Positions 29,139-37,759 are shown, counted from the first letter of the stretch. The stretch: 64,000 nucleotides of DNA from an uncultured Rikenellaceae bacterium (GCA_944415565.1 CALYBQ010000010.1:124001-188000), one strand, 5' to 3'. Program-made: numbers and translations. The notes: a model not told the origin generated them from the sequence alone.

Positions 29139-30620
29139 TTAGAGTTGATCTATTACCTGAAGTACTTCTTTTAAATTGTGTTGTGCCTCTTTCGAGCCTA
29201 TTGATGCGGCCTTGCGGAAAGCTTCCTCAGCTTTGCGCGGCTCGCCTGCACGGGCATAAGCCACGCCGAGCGTATTGAGCAGGGTGGGGTGCTGCGGAGC
29301 CTTTGTCAATAGGCTGATGGCTGCGTTGTAATTGCCTTTCTCCATTGCGTCGAGTGCCGCGTCGTTCATAACGACTGGTTTGTCGGAATAGTAGCGGGCG
29401 GCGACGCGCATCACGGCTTCATACTCGGCGGAGCCTTTTTTGTATGACCCGGCCACTTTGTACATCTCCTGCAAGCTCAACAGGTCAGGACGCTCATGGA
29501 TCATCTTGCGGGCTTCCTCCATATTGAAATTGCGCACGTTGTACTCGATCTTGTATTCGTTGCGGCGTAGCGGCGGGTAGACCTCGTTCAGCAGACGTCC
29601 GTAGATGGTCGGGGGGATCAAACGGCGGAACTCTAGTTCGGCAAAATCATGGTTATCTGGATACTGGGTTATGATTTCGCGGATGCGGTCGATGCCTTGT
29701 AGATCGGGAAATTCGTCGAGCCTCTTTACGAAGCCGTCCCAATCTTCGCCGCAAGGCTGCACATGGAGTAATGAGCGGTCGAGCTGCTGGTAGCGTGCGA
29801 TGTAGTTGAGCAGTGCCTGTGCTCGGTTTTCAGAGAGTTTCTGGTTGTATGCTATCGAACCCTCCGGCGAGGCATAACCTGTAATGTAGATACCTGTTAT
29901 CTTCACGTCGGGATTATTCTGCACGAGTAGAATCGAATTCGATACTGTATCCAGCTCGGCGCGGTTATTTTTATACTCAGGCAGGATCGTATAGCTGTCT
30001 TGGCGGAATTGGAGACTGGCTGTCCGTGTTTCTGCGCGTACCTTTACCGGTTCCGGTTCCGGGGCGATTCGCTCGGTGCGATAATTTGGAATAAATTCCG
30101 GAAGCACCGGAGTCAGCAGGTCGGCGGCATCCGTACCGTTTTCGCAGTTTATGCAACCGTGTACCTCCTCGCGGAGTTCTACGCGGCCATCGAGCATCCA
30201 GCGCTCGTATGGAAGGGTAGCTGTATAGTTATAGGATTGCTTCCGGCCGTTGCGGCGGCGTATGATTGCTTGTGCCTTGTCATCGTGGTATGCCGGCATC
30301 TCGAGGCTTTTGAGCCGTTGTGCACGCATGTAGACGCGATTTCGGGTTCTGCCGTCGATCACGACGGATTCGAAAGCCAATTCGCGCGTACCGTCTTTTG
30401 AAATGAATACGGGGGTCAGCGCTACCGTATGTTGTGTGCGAATACGTGCTTCGGAGAGATCGATGTCCATCGAGAGACGGACCGTTTTCCCGTTTTTGAC
30501 TATCTCCTCGTCTTCTATCCCGATGGCAGGCAGATAGCTGACCTGCCTGTTGTTTGCGGCCTGTAGCCCCCGCGGGAAGCAGATTGCCATTAAAAGAAAT
30601 ATGCGACAGATATGTTTCAT
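29139..30620 (-). CDS. DUF3868 / OmpA-like periplasmic protein of fimbrial operon
   Basis: 493 residues with a signal peptide (ICRIFLLMAICFPRGLQA) and no lipobox. The N-terminal 200 residues match DUF3868. An OmpA-like domain follows near residues 220-300, with ITGYASPEGSIAYNQKLSENR, the peptidoglycan-binding signature. The C-terminal 100 residues contain TPR-like helices (AALDAMEKGNYNAAISLL, LNTLGVAYARAGEPRKAEEAF). DUF3575-DUF3868 pairs regularly precede Mfa1/FimB genes in Bacteroidales; they probably support assembly or couple the pilus base to the wall. ATG 30620 starts the signal peptide; a longer frame upstream only overlaps the preceding gene. Confidence 0.82.
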   Translation of the reverse strand: MKHICRIFLLMAICFPRGLQAANNRQVSYLPAIGIEDEEIVKNGKTVRLSMDIDLSEARIRTQHTVALTPVFISKDGTRELAFESVVIDGRTRNRVYMRAQRLKSLEMPAYHDDKAQAIIRRRNGRKQSYNYTATLPYERWMLDGRVELREEVHGCINCENGTDAADLLTPVLPEFIPNYRTERIAPEPEPVKVRAETRTASLQFRQDSYTILPEYKNNRAELDTVSNSILLVQNNPDVKITGIYITGYASPEGSIAYNQKLSENRAQALLNYIARYQQLDRSLLHVQPCGEDWDGFVKRLDEFPDLQGIDRIREIITQYPDNHDFAELEFRRLIPPTIYGRLLNEVYPPLRRNEYKIEYNVRNFNMEEARKMIHERPDLLSLQEMYKVAGSYKKGSAEYEAVMRVAARYYSDKPVVMNDAALDAMEKGNYNAAISLLTKAPQHPTLLNTLGVAYARAGEPRKAEEAFRKAASIGSKEAQHNLKEVLQVIDQL

Positions 30621-30634
30621 CGTTTGTGGCTTTA

Positions 30635-31216
30635 TTATTTGATGATATAAATGAAAGATATGCCGGCTTTTGTCGGTCCGAAATAGTGTTTGTCGTTGGA
30701 ACCGCTGAAGTTGCCGCAGGTCCGGCACTCGTAGCGGTCGTAGTCCGTGTAGGCGTATCCTACCCCTATGGTGGTTTCCAAGTTCCAACGATTGCCCAAG
30801 ATCCACGAGTAGCCGTATGCGATTCCGGCTCCTACGGCCCATCCTTGATAGCGGTGGTCTTTGACGTGTTTCGGGAGGAATGGAATGTGCATGCCGCTGA
30901 TGTTGTATTCGCCGTACCCGGTATGTACTCCGAAGAAATGGCCGTTGAAACGTTCGCAGAGCCAATATCTGAATTCCGGCATCACCATCCAGTGTTTCAG
31001 TTTCTTGTTCTTCGATTTGTCAAGCGTCCACGAATTATAGCCGCCCATCACTTCGAGCGTAGTCTGTTTGCCTAATCCGATTTCGAAACCGGCATTCGGC
31101 GTCCCGGCTGCTGCCCAGTGTAGCAGGTTGGTTTTGACGGCTATCTGCTGGGCGTAGACGCTGCTGCCCGCGCAACAGCCCAATACCACGAGTAGCATAG
31201 TTACTATTCCCTTCAT
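30635..31216 (-). CDS. DUF3575 outer-membrane beta-barrel-like protein
   Basis: 193 residues with a cleavable signal peptide (IVTMLLVVLGCCAGSSVYAQ). The mature part starts with KTNLLHWAAAGTPNAGFEIGLGKQTTLEV, the DUF3575 signature, and continues as alternating beta strands ending in an aromatic-rich strand (GISFIYIIK), which suggests a small outer-membrane barrel. It is the first gene of the fimbrial operon, 14 bases before the DUF3868 gene. Likely an outer-membrane component of pilus biogenesis. The long AT-rich region upstream should hold the operon promoter. Confidence 0.8.
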   Translation of the reverse strand: MKGIVTMLLVVLGCCAGSSVYAQQIAVKTNLLHWAAAGTPNAGFEIGLGKQTTLEVMGGYNSWTLDKSKNKKLKHWMVMPEFRYWLCERFNGHFFGVHTGYGEYNISGMHIPFLPKHVKDHRYQGWAVGAGIAYGYSWILGNRWNLETTIGVGYAYTDYDRYECRTCGNFSGSNDKHYFGPTKAGISFIYIIK

Positions 31217-31854
31217 TGTCTATATGTATAAAACATTTATATTTAGTTCTTAAAGCGCAAGACGTAGCTCTGAATTGCTGAACTGTCCGTAAAATGGGAT
31301 GCTGCGTTCTGCCGGCCGAGACTGCGAAACATTTTCTCGTGTCGGTTTTGCATATTCCATCCGTATGAACAGGGAAATTACAGCCGCGTATGACGTTTGT
31401 CTGAGATGCAACAACCACACTTGATCGTATTGGTTACAGCGTTTGAACAGGTACGAGCGAATAGAGCTTGTAATCTCTGTTACAAAGGAATACGGCTAAA
31501 AAATGTAATAAATAAAAGTCTTCCGTTTTAGAAAGCGATAAGCGTTGTTTGGTCTTATGATATTATTTTTACTTTTTGTTTTTTTGCGATTGGTGTTTGA
31601 TCCTTCCGCAGTCGGCGGCATGGTTTTCCCCGTTGAGATGAGTGACTATATTTCTGCCGATTTATGGGGATCTGTATGTTGCTGTACAGAGTGAAAGTTG
31701 TCGCTTTGAGGAAATCGCTTTGGTTCGGTCATTCTTTTTTTCGAATGTTTGATCGACTCCACGCTTTTGTTTCCCATATCATGTGTTTATTTGCAGCGTT
31801 TGTATTGCTGAATATGGGGCGCTGATGGGAGATTTGTTTGGGGGATGGGATATA
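31217..31854. other. 638-base non-coding region upstream of the fimbrial operon
   Basis: No convincing gene on either strand. AT-rich tracts occur around 31490-31590, with a TTGTAA/TTACAA hairpin near 31468-31485. I searched the minus strand for TAnnTTTG (CAAAnnTA on plus) and found none, so the fimbrial promoter may depend on a non-housekeeping factor. No long inverted repeats typical of an invertible promoter were seen. Confidence 0.4.
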
Positions 31855-31905
31855 ATAACAGCAGACGCCCTGTGACGAATTTCGTCACAGGGCGTCTGCT
31901 GTTAT
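31855..31905. terminator. 25-bp perfect inverted repeat after argB
   Basis: Arms 31855-31879 and 31881-31905 are exact reverse complements around one T, i.e. an almost unbroken palindrome. On the minus strand it is followed by TATATCCC rather than a long T-run. It lies 34 bases after the argB stop and ends the arginine operon. Confidence 0.65.
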
Positions 31906-31938
31906 GCCGGTATAGGTTGTGCTATACCTTGTTGAGTG

Positions 31939-32709
31939 TTATTCTTTTATCGTCGTTCCTCCGTAACCGGGTTCGGCCACGCAGTCGGAACTGCATATCA
32001 CCACTTTTTTGACCCCGCCGCCGATGGCGTTGAAAGCGTTCTCTATCTTCGGCAACATTCCGTCGCTGATGACGCCTTCCGATTTCAGCCTGCCGAAGTC
32101 GCTATGAGTTATGGTTGGGATTACCGAGTCCTCGTCCTCGACATTCTGGAGTACGCCTTTCTTCTCGAAGCAGAACACCAGTTCGGTCTCCATATGCGAA
32201 GCCATTGCCGTAGCTACCGTTTGTGCTACGGTGTCGGCGTTCGTATTCAGGAGCGTGCCGTTGCCGTCCGTGGTTATGGGGGCTACTACGGGTGTGAATC
32301 CCTGTTCTATCAGAGATGCCAAAAGAGGAGAGTTGACCTTTTCGGGATCGCCGACGAATCCGTAGTCCACCGGGACGGGCGAGCGTCGTTTCGAGAGTAT
32401 CAAATTGCCGTCCGCACCGCTCAGACCTATGGAGGAACAACCGCCGGCGTTCAACTTATTAACAATATCTTTGTTGATAAGTCCCGCATAAACCATGGTC
32501 ACGACTTTTATCGTTTCGGCATCGGTCACACGCCGCCCGTTTATCATGGTGGTCTCGATGCCGAGTGCCTTAGAGATAGCTGTAGCTATCTTTCCACCGC
32601 CGTGAACCAGAATTTTAGGGCCGTCTATCGTGGCGAAGTCGTGCAGAAATTTCACCAGTTTCTCAGGATTGTCTACGACGTTACCGCCTATTTTTATGAC
32701 TTTGAGCAT
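31939..32709 (-). CDS. argB: N-acetylglutamate (or N-succinylglutamate) kinase
   Basis: Second step of arginine synthesis: phosphorylates the acylated glutamate. Amino-acid kinase fold: VIKIGGNVVDNPE at the start, LVHGGGKIATA, a substrate loop INGRRVTD, and the ATP-site GVISDGMLPKIENA near the end. 256 residues from ATG 32709; ATG 32730 would add seven residues and cannot be excluded. In Bacteroides fragilis arginine synthesis uses succinylated intermediates, so the natural substrate here may be succinylglutamate. Last gene of argG-argC-argD-argB. Confidence 0.93.
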   Translation of the reverse strand: MLKVIKIGGNVVDNPEKLVKFLHDFATIDGPKILVHGGGKIATAISKALGIETTMINGRRVTDAETIKVVTMVYAGLINKDIVNKLNAGGCSSIGLSGADGNLILSKRRSPVPVDYGFVGDPEKVNSPLLASLIEQGFTPVVAPITTDGNGTLLNTNADTVAQTVATAMASHMETELVFCFEKKGVLQNVEDEDSVIPTITHSDFGRLKSEGVISDGMLPKIENAFNAIGGGVKKVVICSSDCVAEPGYGGTTIKE

Positions 32710-32759
32710 TTGTTCTGACGTTTTGAACATGAAGCCGACAGTTTGTCAACAGCCGGTTG

Positions 32760-33899
32760 TTAGTTATTCTCTGCCAACAGTTCGCGCAATGCTTGCAGGA
32801 AGATGTCGGCATGTTCACGGGTGATGTTCAGCGCAGGCAACAGACGTATTATGGTCTTGCCCGATGCGCCCACGAATATCTTCTTGTCGAACAGCAGCTT
32901 TTTACGCAACTCGGCGGTTTCGAACGGGAATTCTATGCCTATCATAAGGCCGCGTCCGCGCACCTCTGTGATTCCGTCGATTGTTTTAAGCTGCGACATG
33001 AGGTAGTCGCCTATGTTTGCGGCGTTCTCCATCAGCTTCTCTTCGCGGATGATGTCGGCTATGGCTATCGCACCTGCACATGCGAGGTGGTTGCCGCCGA
33101 ACGTCGTTCCGAGCATCCCGTATTTCGGTGCGATATTGGGACATATGGCGATAGCTCCGATAGGGAATCCGTTGGCGAGTCCTTTGGCCATAGAATATAT
33201 GTCGGCGCTTACTCCGGCGTAATCCTGCGAATAGTAGCCGCCGGTACGTCCGCATCCGCACTGTATGGCATCGGCGATGTAAACCGCCCCGTATTTGTCG
33301 CATTGTTCGCGTATCGCACGCAGGAACTCCTTGCTTGCGACACGTATGCCGCCGACACCCTGTATGCCTTCGACTATGACAGACGAAATCTGCTCGCCTT
33401 CTTTCGCGAAGTGCGCTTTCAAGGCCTCGACGTCGTTGTAAGGCAGGAACGTCACATTAGGGGTTTCGTTCACGGGTGCTATGATGGCCGGGTTGTCGGT
33501 ACACGATACCGCGAGCGAGGTACGTCCGTGGAATGCACCTTTGAACGCTACGACTTTCTTGCGGCCGTTGTGGAACGATGCCAGCTTGAGTGCGTTCTCG
33601 TTGGCTTCGGCTCCAGAGTTACACATGAACAACTGGTAATCCTCCTTGCCCGAGAGTTGTCCGAGTTTTTCCGCCAGCGTCTTCTGTAACTTGATGATGA
33701 CTGAGTTCGAATAAAAACCGAGCTGGTTTATCTGGTCTGTTATTGCCTTGACGTATGCCGGGTTTGTGTGTCCGACCGATATTACGGCGTGTCCGCCGTA
33801 CATGTCGAGGTATTTATTGCCTTTGTCGTCCCATACCCACGAACCTTCGCCCTTGACGATAGCCACGTCGTTGATGGGATATACATTGAACATTTTCAT
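32760..33899 (-). CDS. argD: Acetylornithine (or succinylornithine) aminotransferase
   Basis: PLP-dependent class III aminotransferase making acyl-ornithine. Seen: GGHAVISVGHTNP, CNSGAEANENALKLA, KGAFHGRTSLAVSCT, the PLP Lys239 in SMAKGLANGFPIGA, and TTFGGNHLACA. At the PLP-ring site the usual D-E-V/I-Q reads Asp210-Ala211-Ile212-Gln213: the Asp that binds the pyridine nitrogen is kept while the neighbouring Glu is Ala, which is unusual. 379 residues. Preceded by a hairpin in the 77-base gap after argC and followed by argB. Confidence 0.93.
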   Translation of the reverse strand: MKMFNVYPINDVAIVKGEGSWVWDDKGNKYLDMYGGHAVISVGHTNPAYVKAITDQINQLGFYSNSVIIKLQKTLAEKLGQLSGKEDYQLFMCNSGAEANENALKLASFHNGRKKVVAFKGAFHGRTSLAVSCTDNPAIIAPVNETPNVTFLPYNDVEALKAHFAKEGEQISSVIVEGIQGVGGIRVASKEFLRAIREQCDKYGAVYIADAIQCGCGRTGGYYSQDYAGVSADIYSMAKGLANGFPIGAIAICPNIAPKYGMLGTTFGGNHLACAGAIAIADIIREEKLMENAANIGDYLMSQLKTIDGITEVRGRGLMIGIEFPFETAELRKKLLFDKKIFVGASGKTIIRLLPALNITREHADIFLQALRELLAENN

Positions 33900-33925
33900 G
33901 ATGTCAAATTTTAATGGTGTAAAAT

Positions 33926-33947
33926 AAAGGGCGAATTAACGCCCTTT
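33926..33947 (-). terminator. Terminator-like hairpin between argC and argD
   Basis: AAAGGGCG-(6)-CGCCCTTT, an 8-bp perfect stem; on the minus strand it is followed by ATTTTACACC. It lies inside the arginine operon, so it may partly stop transcription or stabilise the upstream mRNA end. Confidence 0.5.
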
Positions 33948-33976
33948 TATTCCGTATCGCAATATTTGGCGCAGGG

Positions 33977-34954
33977 TTAGAATGCGGAGCCTTTCAGTTT
34001 GAGTCCAGCCGTACGGTCGAGGCCGAACATGATATTCATGTTCTCGACCGCCTGTCCGCTCGCGCCTTTGAGCAGGTTGTCTATGGTGCTGTAAACAAGT
34101 AGCTTGCTGCCGTGCTTCTCGACGTGCAGCAGACATTTGTTGGTGTTGACTACCTGCTTGAGGTTTATGTTGTCGTCGCACACGAAAGTGAACGGCGAAT
34201 CCTTATAGTAATCCTTGTACAATTTGACGGCCTGTTCCTGCGACAGATCGCATTCGGTATATATGGATGCGAATATCCCGCGTGTAAAATCGCCGCGATA
34301 GGGGATGAAATTTATCTCCTTGTCGAACGATGGCATAAGGCCGCGAAGGCTTTCGCCTATTTCGAGCAGGTGTTGGTGCGTGAACGGTTTGTATACGGAC
34401 AGGTTGTTAGCCCTCCAGCTGAAATGTGTGGTAGCCGAAGGTTTCTGTCCTGCGCCCGTAGAGCCTGTGGTCGCACTGATATGTACTTCGTTTTTCAGCA
34501 TCCCTGCCGCAGCCAGAGGCAATAGCCCCAGTTGTAGGCATGTGGCGAAACATCCCGGGTTGGCGATGTTTTTGGCATTGGCGATTTTGCCGGCATTCAT
34601 GTCCGTGAGTCCGTAAACGAATTCCCGCGATCCGAATTTAGCCCCTGCCGCCAGACGGAAATCCTGACTGAGGTCGATGATACGCACTTGCGCCGGGACG
34701 TCGTTGGCTTCCATGAATTTGCGCGCATCGCCATGCCCTACGCACAGGAACATTACGTCCACATCTCCGTGCCATTCGGCAGAGAACAGCATTTCTGTCT
34801 CTCCCATGAGGTCGGGATGTGCTTTCCACAGCGGGTTTCCGGCGTTGCTCGAACTCTGTACGTATGCCAATTCTACATCGGGGTGGTTAAGCAATATTCT
34901 TATCGCCTCGCCGCCGGTGTATCCGGCACCGCCTATGATGCCTGCCTTAATCAT
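33977..34954 (-). CDS. argC: N-acetyl-gamma-glutamyl-phosphate reductase
   Basis: NADPH-dependent reduction of acylglutamyl phosphate to the semialdehyde. Rossmann start KAGIIGGAGYTGGEAIRIL, catalytic Cys in ANPGCFATCLQL near residue 130, and STGAGQKPSATTHFSWR with VYKPFTHQHLLEI in the catalytic domain. 325 residues, normal. Its ATG lies inside the end of argG (8-base overlap), so translation is coupled to argG. In Bacteroidota it may act on succinylated substrate. Confidence 0.95.
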   Translation of the reverse strand: MIKAGIIGGAGYTGGEAIRILLNHPDVELAYVQSSSNAGNPLWKAHPDLMGETEMLFSAEWHGDVDVMFLCVGHGDARKFMEANDVPAQVRIIDLSQDFRLAAGAKFGSREFVYGLTDMNAGKIANAKNIANPGCFATCLQLGLLPLAAAGMLKNEVHISATTGSTGAGQKPSATTHFSWRANNLSVYKPFTHQHLLEIGESLRGLMPSFDKEINFIPYRGDFTRGIFASIYTECDLSQEQAVKLYKDYYKDSPFTFVCDDNINLKQVVNTNKCLLHVEKHGSKLLVYSTIDNLLKGASGQAVENMNIMFGLDRTAGLKLKGSAF

Positions 34955-36143
34955 TATCCGAACCGTTTATCTTGTAGTATATCTTGTTTTGGTTGCCGAA
35001 GATACGTCCGAAACCTTCCACGTCGACCGATGTCCAGTCGCTCATCGTCTCGCCATATGCTCCGAACTTGCTGCTCATCAGGTCGTGGTCGCTCTTGATA
35101 CCTACGATGTCGAAGCGGTACGGCATGAGGTCCACGTAAACTTCGCCCGTTACGTTGCGCTGGCTCTTTGCGAGCATGGCTTCCATGTCGCGCATCACCG
35201 GATCGTAATACTGTCCTTCGTGCAGGTAGTTGCCGTAGAACTGCGAGATTTGGTCTTTCCAGAACAACTGCCATTTGGTGAGTACGTGTTTTTCAAGCAT
35301 GTGGTGCGCCTTGATGATTATCATAGGTGCAGCTGCTTCGAATCCGACACGTCCCTTGATTCCAATGATCGTGTCGCCTACGTGCATTCCGCGGCCTACC
35401 GCATAAGGAGCGGCTATATGTTGTAGCGCTTGTATCGCTTCGATCCTGTCGTCGTACATCTTTCCCTCTACGCCTACGAGCTCGCCTTTTTCGAATTTGA
35501 GCGTTATACGTTTGGTGTCCTTGGCTTTGAGCTGCGAGGGGTATGCGCTTTCGGGAAGCGTGTCGTGCGAAGTAAGTGTCTCCTTACCGCCTACCGATGT
35601 TCCCCAGATACCTTGGTTGATCGAGTATTCCGCTTTTTTGAAGTCGAAATCCACGCCGTGCTCGCGCAGGTAGTTGATCTCCTCTTCGCGGCTGAGACGT
35701 TTTTCGCGTATCAGGGCGATGACCTTGATCTCGGGAGCTATGATGTTGAAGATCATATCGAACCGCACTTGGTCGTTACCTGCGCCGGTCGAGCCGTGGC
35801 AGAGGTAATCGGCCCCTATCTCTTTGGCATATTTGGCTATGGCCGTAGCCTGCGAGATACGCTCCGAACTTACCGAGATAGGGTAGGTTCCGTTCTTCAG
35901 CACGTTACCGAAGATCATATATTTTATCTGGTGTTCGTAGTAGTCTTGTGCAACGTCGAGTGCCACGTAGCTCGTAACTCCGAGTGCCAGCGCTCGTCGT
36001 CGGATGTCTTCGAGCTCTTCGGGTGAGAAACCGCCCGTGTTTGCCAATGCTGCGTGTACTTCCAGTCCCATCTCTTTCGATAGATAGATGGCGCAGTACG
36101 ACGTATCCAATCCGCCGCTGAATGCCAATACTACTTTTTTCAT
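34947..36143 (-). CDS. argG: Argininosuccinate synthase
   Basis: Joins citrulline and aspartate using ATP. The N-terminus VVLAFSGGLDTSYCAIYL is the P-loop pyrophosphatase motif; CHGSTGAGNDQVRFD and EYSINQGIWGTSVGGKE are the citrulline/aspartate-binding segments. 398 residues. It overlaps argC by 8 bases and follows an unrelated lipoprotein gene by 39 bases; its own promoter was not seen. Confidence 0.96.
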   Translation of the reverse strand: MKKVVLAFSGGLDTSYCAIYLSKEMGLEVHAALANTGGFSPEELEDIRRRALALGVTSYVALDVAQDYYEHQIKYMIFGNVLKNGTYPISVSSERISQATAIAKYAKEIGADYLCHGSTGAGNDQVRFDMIFNIIAPEIKVIALIREKRLSREEEINYLREHGVDFDFKKAEYSINQGIWGTSVGGKETLTSHDTLPESAYPSQLKAKDTKRITLKFEKGELVGVEGKMYDDRIEAIQALQHIAAPYAVGRGMHVGDTIIGIKGRVGFEAAAPMIIIKAHHMLEKHVLTKWQLFWKDQISQFYGNYLHEGQYYDPVMRDMEAMLAKSQRNVTGEVYVDLMPYRFDIVGIKSDHDLMSSKFGAYGETMSDWTSVDVEGFGRIFGNQNKIYYKINGSDND

Positions 36144-36182
36144 CTTTAAAAATCTATTTGTGTTTGGAATATTTGTATCTCG

Positions 36183-37013
36183 TTAATTTCTTGAGAAATT
36201 GCATATGTAAACCCTGACCGCGCCCGTCACTCCTGCTTCCGGGTACAACTCCTTATAGTATTCGGTGAGGTCTTCGTAAATACGGTAGTGTTGTGTGGAT
36301 ACGTTGATCCTCGGGGCCGGCCCCTTGATGTGGAGCAGGTGGCACAGAGATTCTTTGTCGCCGTTCATGTCGTCTATGAACGTAATTTCTTTAGAGTCGA
36401 GTATGTTTCCGTTGTTCAGACCCCATATTAGAAAATAGCTCTCGGGAATGATTCCTTCGGCGTCTTTCATCAGGAAAGTCCCTTCGGATATAGTGTCACC
36501 GTTTCCGGCTTCTTCTTTCACGGTCCACGTACCTGTTACTACCGGTGTGCGGGATCTCAACGTAAGTGCGTATCTGCATCCTTCGGTGTATGGGCTGTTT
36601 TGCTGCATGTGCATCAATATCTCGCTTTCCATGCTTTCCGCTTCTACTGCATTTTTTACGGCATTGACGTTGAAATACAATATGTCGTCCCTTACCAGCA
36701 ATAAACATTTCGCCGTTCTGTTCGTCTCGGTATCTTTCACGGTTATTGTTGCCGTACCGTTCTTTTTTGCCGCTATGACAAGAATGGTTTTCGTGTCTTG
36801 CGGTTCGATGCTGACATCGGCTATCTCGTTGTTGTCTATCTCGGCCCTGTAATGTCCGCTGCCTTGCGTTATCTCTACATTATATGGGCTCAATACGCTC
36901 GTCGCCACCTCGGTTTCGGCCAGCTTTATATCCTTTTGCTCGTCGTCCTTGCTGCACGCTGCGGCGGCAAGGCAAAACACGGTGCAGATGATGAATGTGT
37001 ATATCGCCTTCAT
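36183..37013 (-). CDS. Unknown lipoprotein inside the arginine operon
   Basis: 276 residues. The signal peptide ends at the lipobox AAAACSKDDEQ (Cys20); the acidic stretch after Cys fits surface export. Residues about 30-110 look like a bacterial Ig-like (BIg) module: ITQGSGHYRAEIDNNEIADVSI, KNGTATITVKDTETNR. The remaining 160 residues are mixed and not recognised. It lies 16 bases after the GNAT gene and 39 bases before argG on the same strand, so it is almost certainly cotranscribed with arginine genes. In related genomes the GNAT and argG are usually adjacent, so this gene appears inserted. Function unknown. Confidence 0.7.
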   Translation of the reverse strand: MKAIYTFIICTVFCLAAAACSKDDEQKDIKLAETEVATSVLSPYNVEITQGSGHYRAEIDNNEIADVSIEPQDTKTILVIAAKKNGTATITVKDTETNRTAKCLLLVRDDILYFNVNAVKNAVEAESMESEILMHMQQNSPYTEGCRYALTLRSRTPVVTGTWTVKEEAGNGDTISEGTFLMKDAEGIIPESYFLIWGLNNGNILDSKEITFIDDMNGDKESLCHLLHIKGPAPRINVSTQHYRIYEDLTEYYKELYPEAGVTGAVRVYICNFSRN

Positions 37014-37029
37014 ATAATGTGGTTTTAGT

Positions 37030-37611
37030 TTATAAATGCGGATCGTCCGGTTTCTCTACACGCGGTTTGTCTATGGCCGGATCGAACAACATGGCCGTGC
37101 AGAGGCAGTTCTTATTTCCCTTACTTTGTAGAATAGGGTAATTTACGCAACTTGCACAACCTTTCCAAAACTGTTCGTCGTCCGTCAGCTCCGAATAAGG
37201 GACCGGACGGTAACCGAGTTCGTTGTTTATCTTCATTACGGCGAGCCCTGTCGTGATACCGAACAGCTTCGCGCCCGGATACTTCTTGAGCGACAGGAAG
37301 AACGTCATTGTCTTGATCGCTTTGGCGAGCCCGTTCTTGCGGAATATCGGGTTTACGATCAGGCCCGAATTGGCCACGTATAGTCCGTGCCCCCATGTTT
37401 CGATATAGCTGAAGCCGGCCCATGTGCCGTCTTTGTGGAAAGCGATCACGGCTTTCTCTTCGCGCATCTTCGAGGCGACGTATTCTGCCGAGCGTCGGGC
37501 TATGCCGGTTCCGCGAGCTTTGGCCGATTCGGCCATTTCATCACAAATCCCCTGTGCGAATACTGTGTCGTCCTCTGTGGCGACCCTTACCGTGAAATCA
37601 TTGACAATCAT
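37030..37611 (-). CDS. GNAT acetyltransferase of the Bacteroidota arginine operon
   Basis: 193 residues of the GNAT fold; the acetyl-CoA loop is in FRKNGLAKAIK near residue 98, preceded by the beta strand ANSGLIVNP. The family lies at the head of arginine operons in Bacteroidales, and is the best candidate for the acyl-CoA:glutamate acyltransferase (argA-like) step, although this is inference. Near the C-terminus are five Cys (GCASCVNYP and NKNCLCTAM, with one before), which could bind a metal; this is typical of this subfamily rather than of GNATs in general. A TAACTTTG box lies 44 bases upstream. Confidence 0.82.
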   Translation of the reverse strand: MIVNDFTVRVATEDDTVFAQGICDEMAESAKARGTGIARRSAEYVASKMREEKAVIAFHKDGTWAGFSYIETWGHGLYVANSGLIVNPIFRKNGLAKAIKTMTFFLSLKKYPGAKLFGITTGLAVMKINNELGYRPVPYSELTDDEQFWKGCASCVNYPILQSKGNKNCLCTAMLFDPAIDKPRVEKPDDPHL

Positions 37612-37654
37612 TGCCTTTCGTTGGATAAAATCAACCTAAAATATAAAAATCGTA

Positions 37655-37662
37655 CAAAGTTA
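37655..37662 (-). promoter_or_regulatory. -7 box of the arginine operon
   Basis: TAACTTTG on the minus strand; the 15-mer TAACTTTGTACGATT is identical to that at the purH promoter (688-702). No matching -33 TTTG. An ArgR-like half site (TATGAATA) is present near 37707-37714 but its second half is not. Confidence 0.5.
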
Positions 37663-37759
37663 GTAAAAAAAAACAGGGTTATCCCCAGAAGCGCTTTAAA
37701 TTGATATGAATACTCGATTTTTTAGGTCTGTACGTCGCTTTTTCCTCTTTCCCCCGTGC

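Noticed and set aside
30621..30965. A 115-residue N-terminal extension of the DUF3868/OmpA-like gene
   Set aside because: It is rich in Arg and overlaps the DUF3575 gene in another frame. A clear signal peptide starts at ATG 30620.
31468..31486. Invertible fimbrial promoter flanked by TTGTAA/TTACAA
   Set aside because: The arms are only 6 bases and 6 bases apart; invertible promoters need long repeats farther apart, and no recombinase gene is nearby.
688..37662. Identical 15-mer (TAACTTTGTACGATT on the minus strand) at 688-702 and 37648-37662 as a shared regulatory site
   Set aside because: It consists mainly of the -7 promoter consensus, so chance plus the promoter explains it.
37703..37720. 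ArgR box upstream of the arginine operon
   Set aside because: Only one half of the palindrome (TATGAATA) is present.
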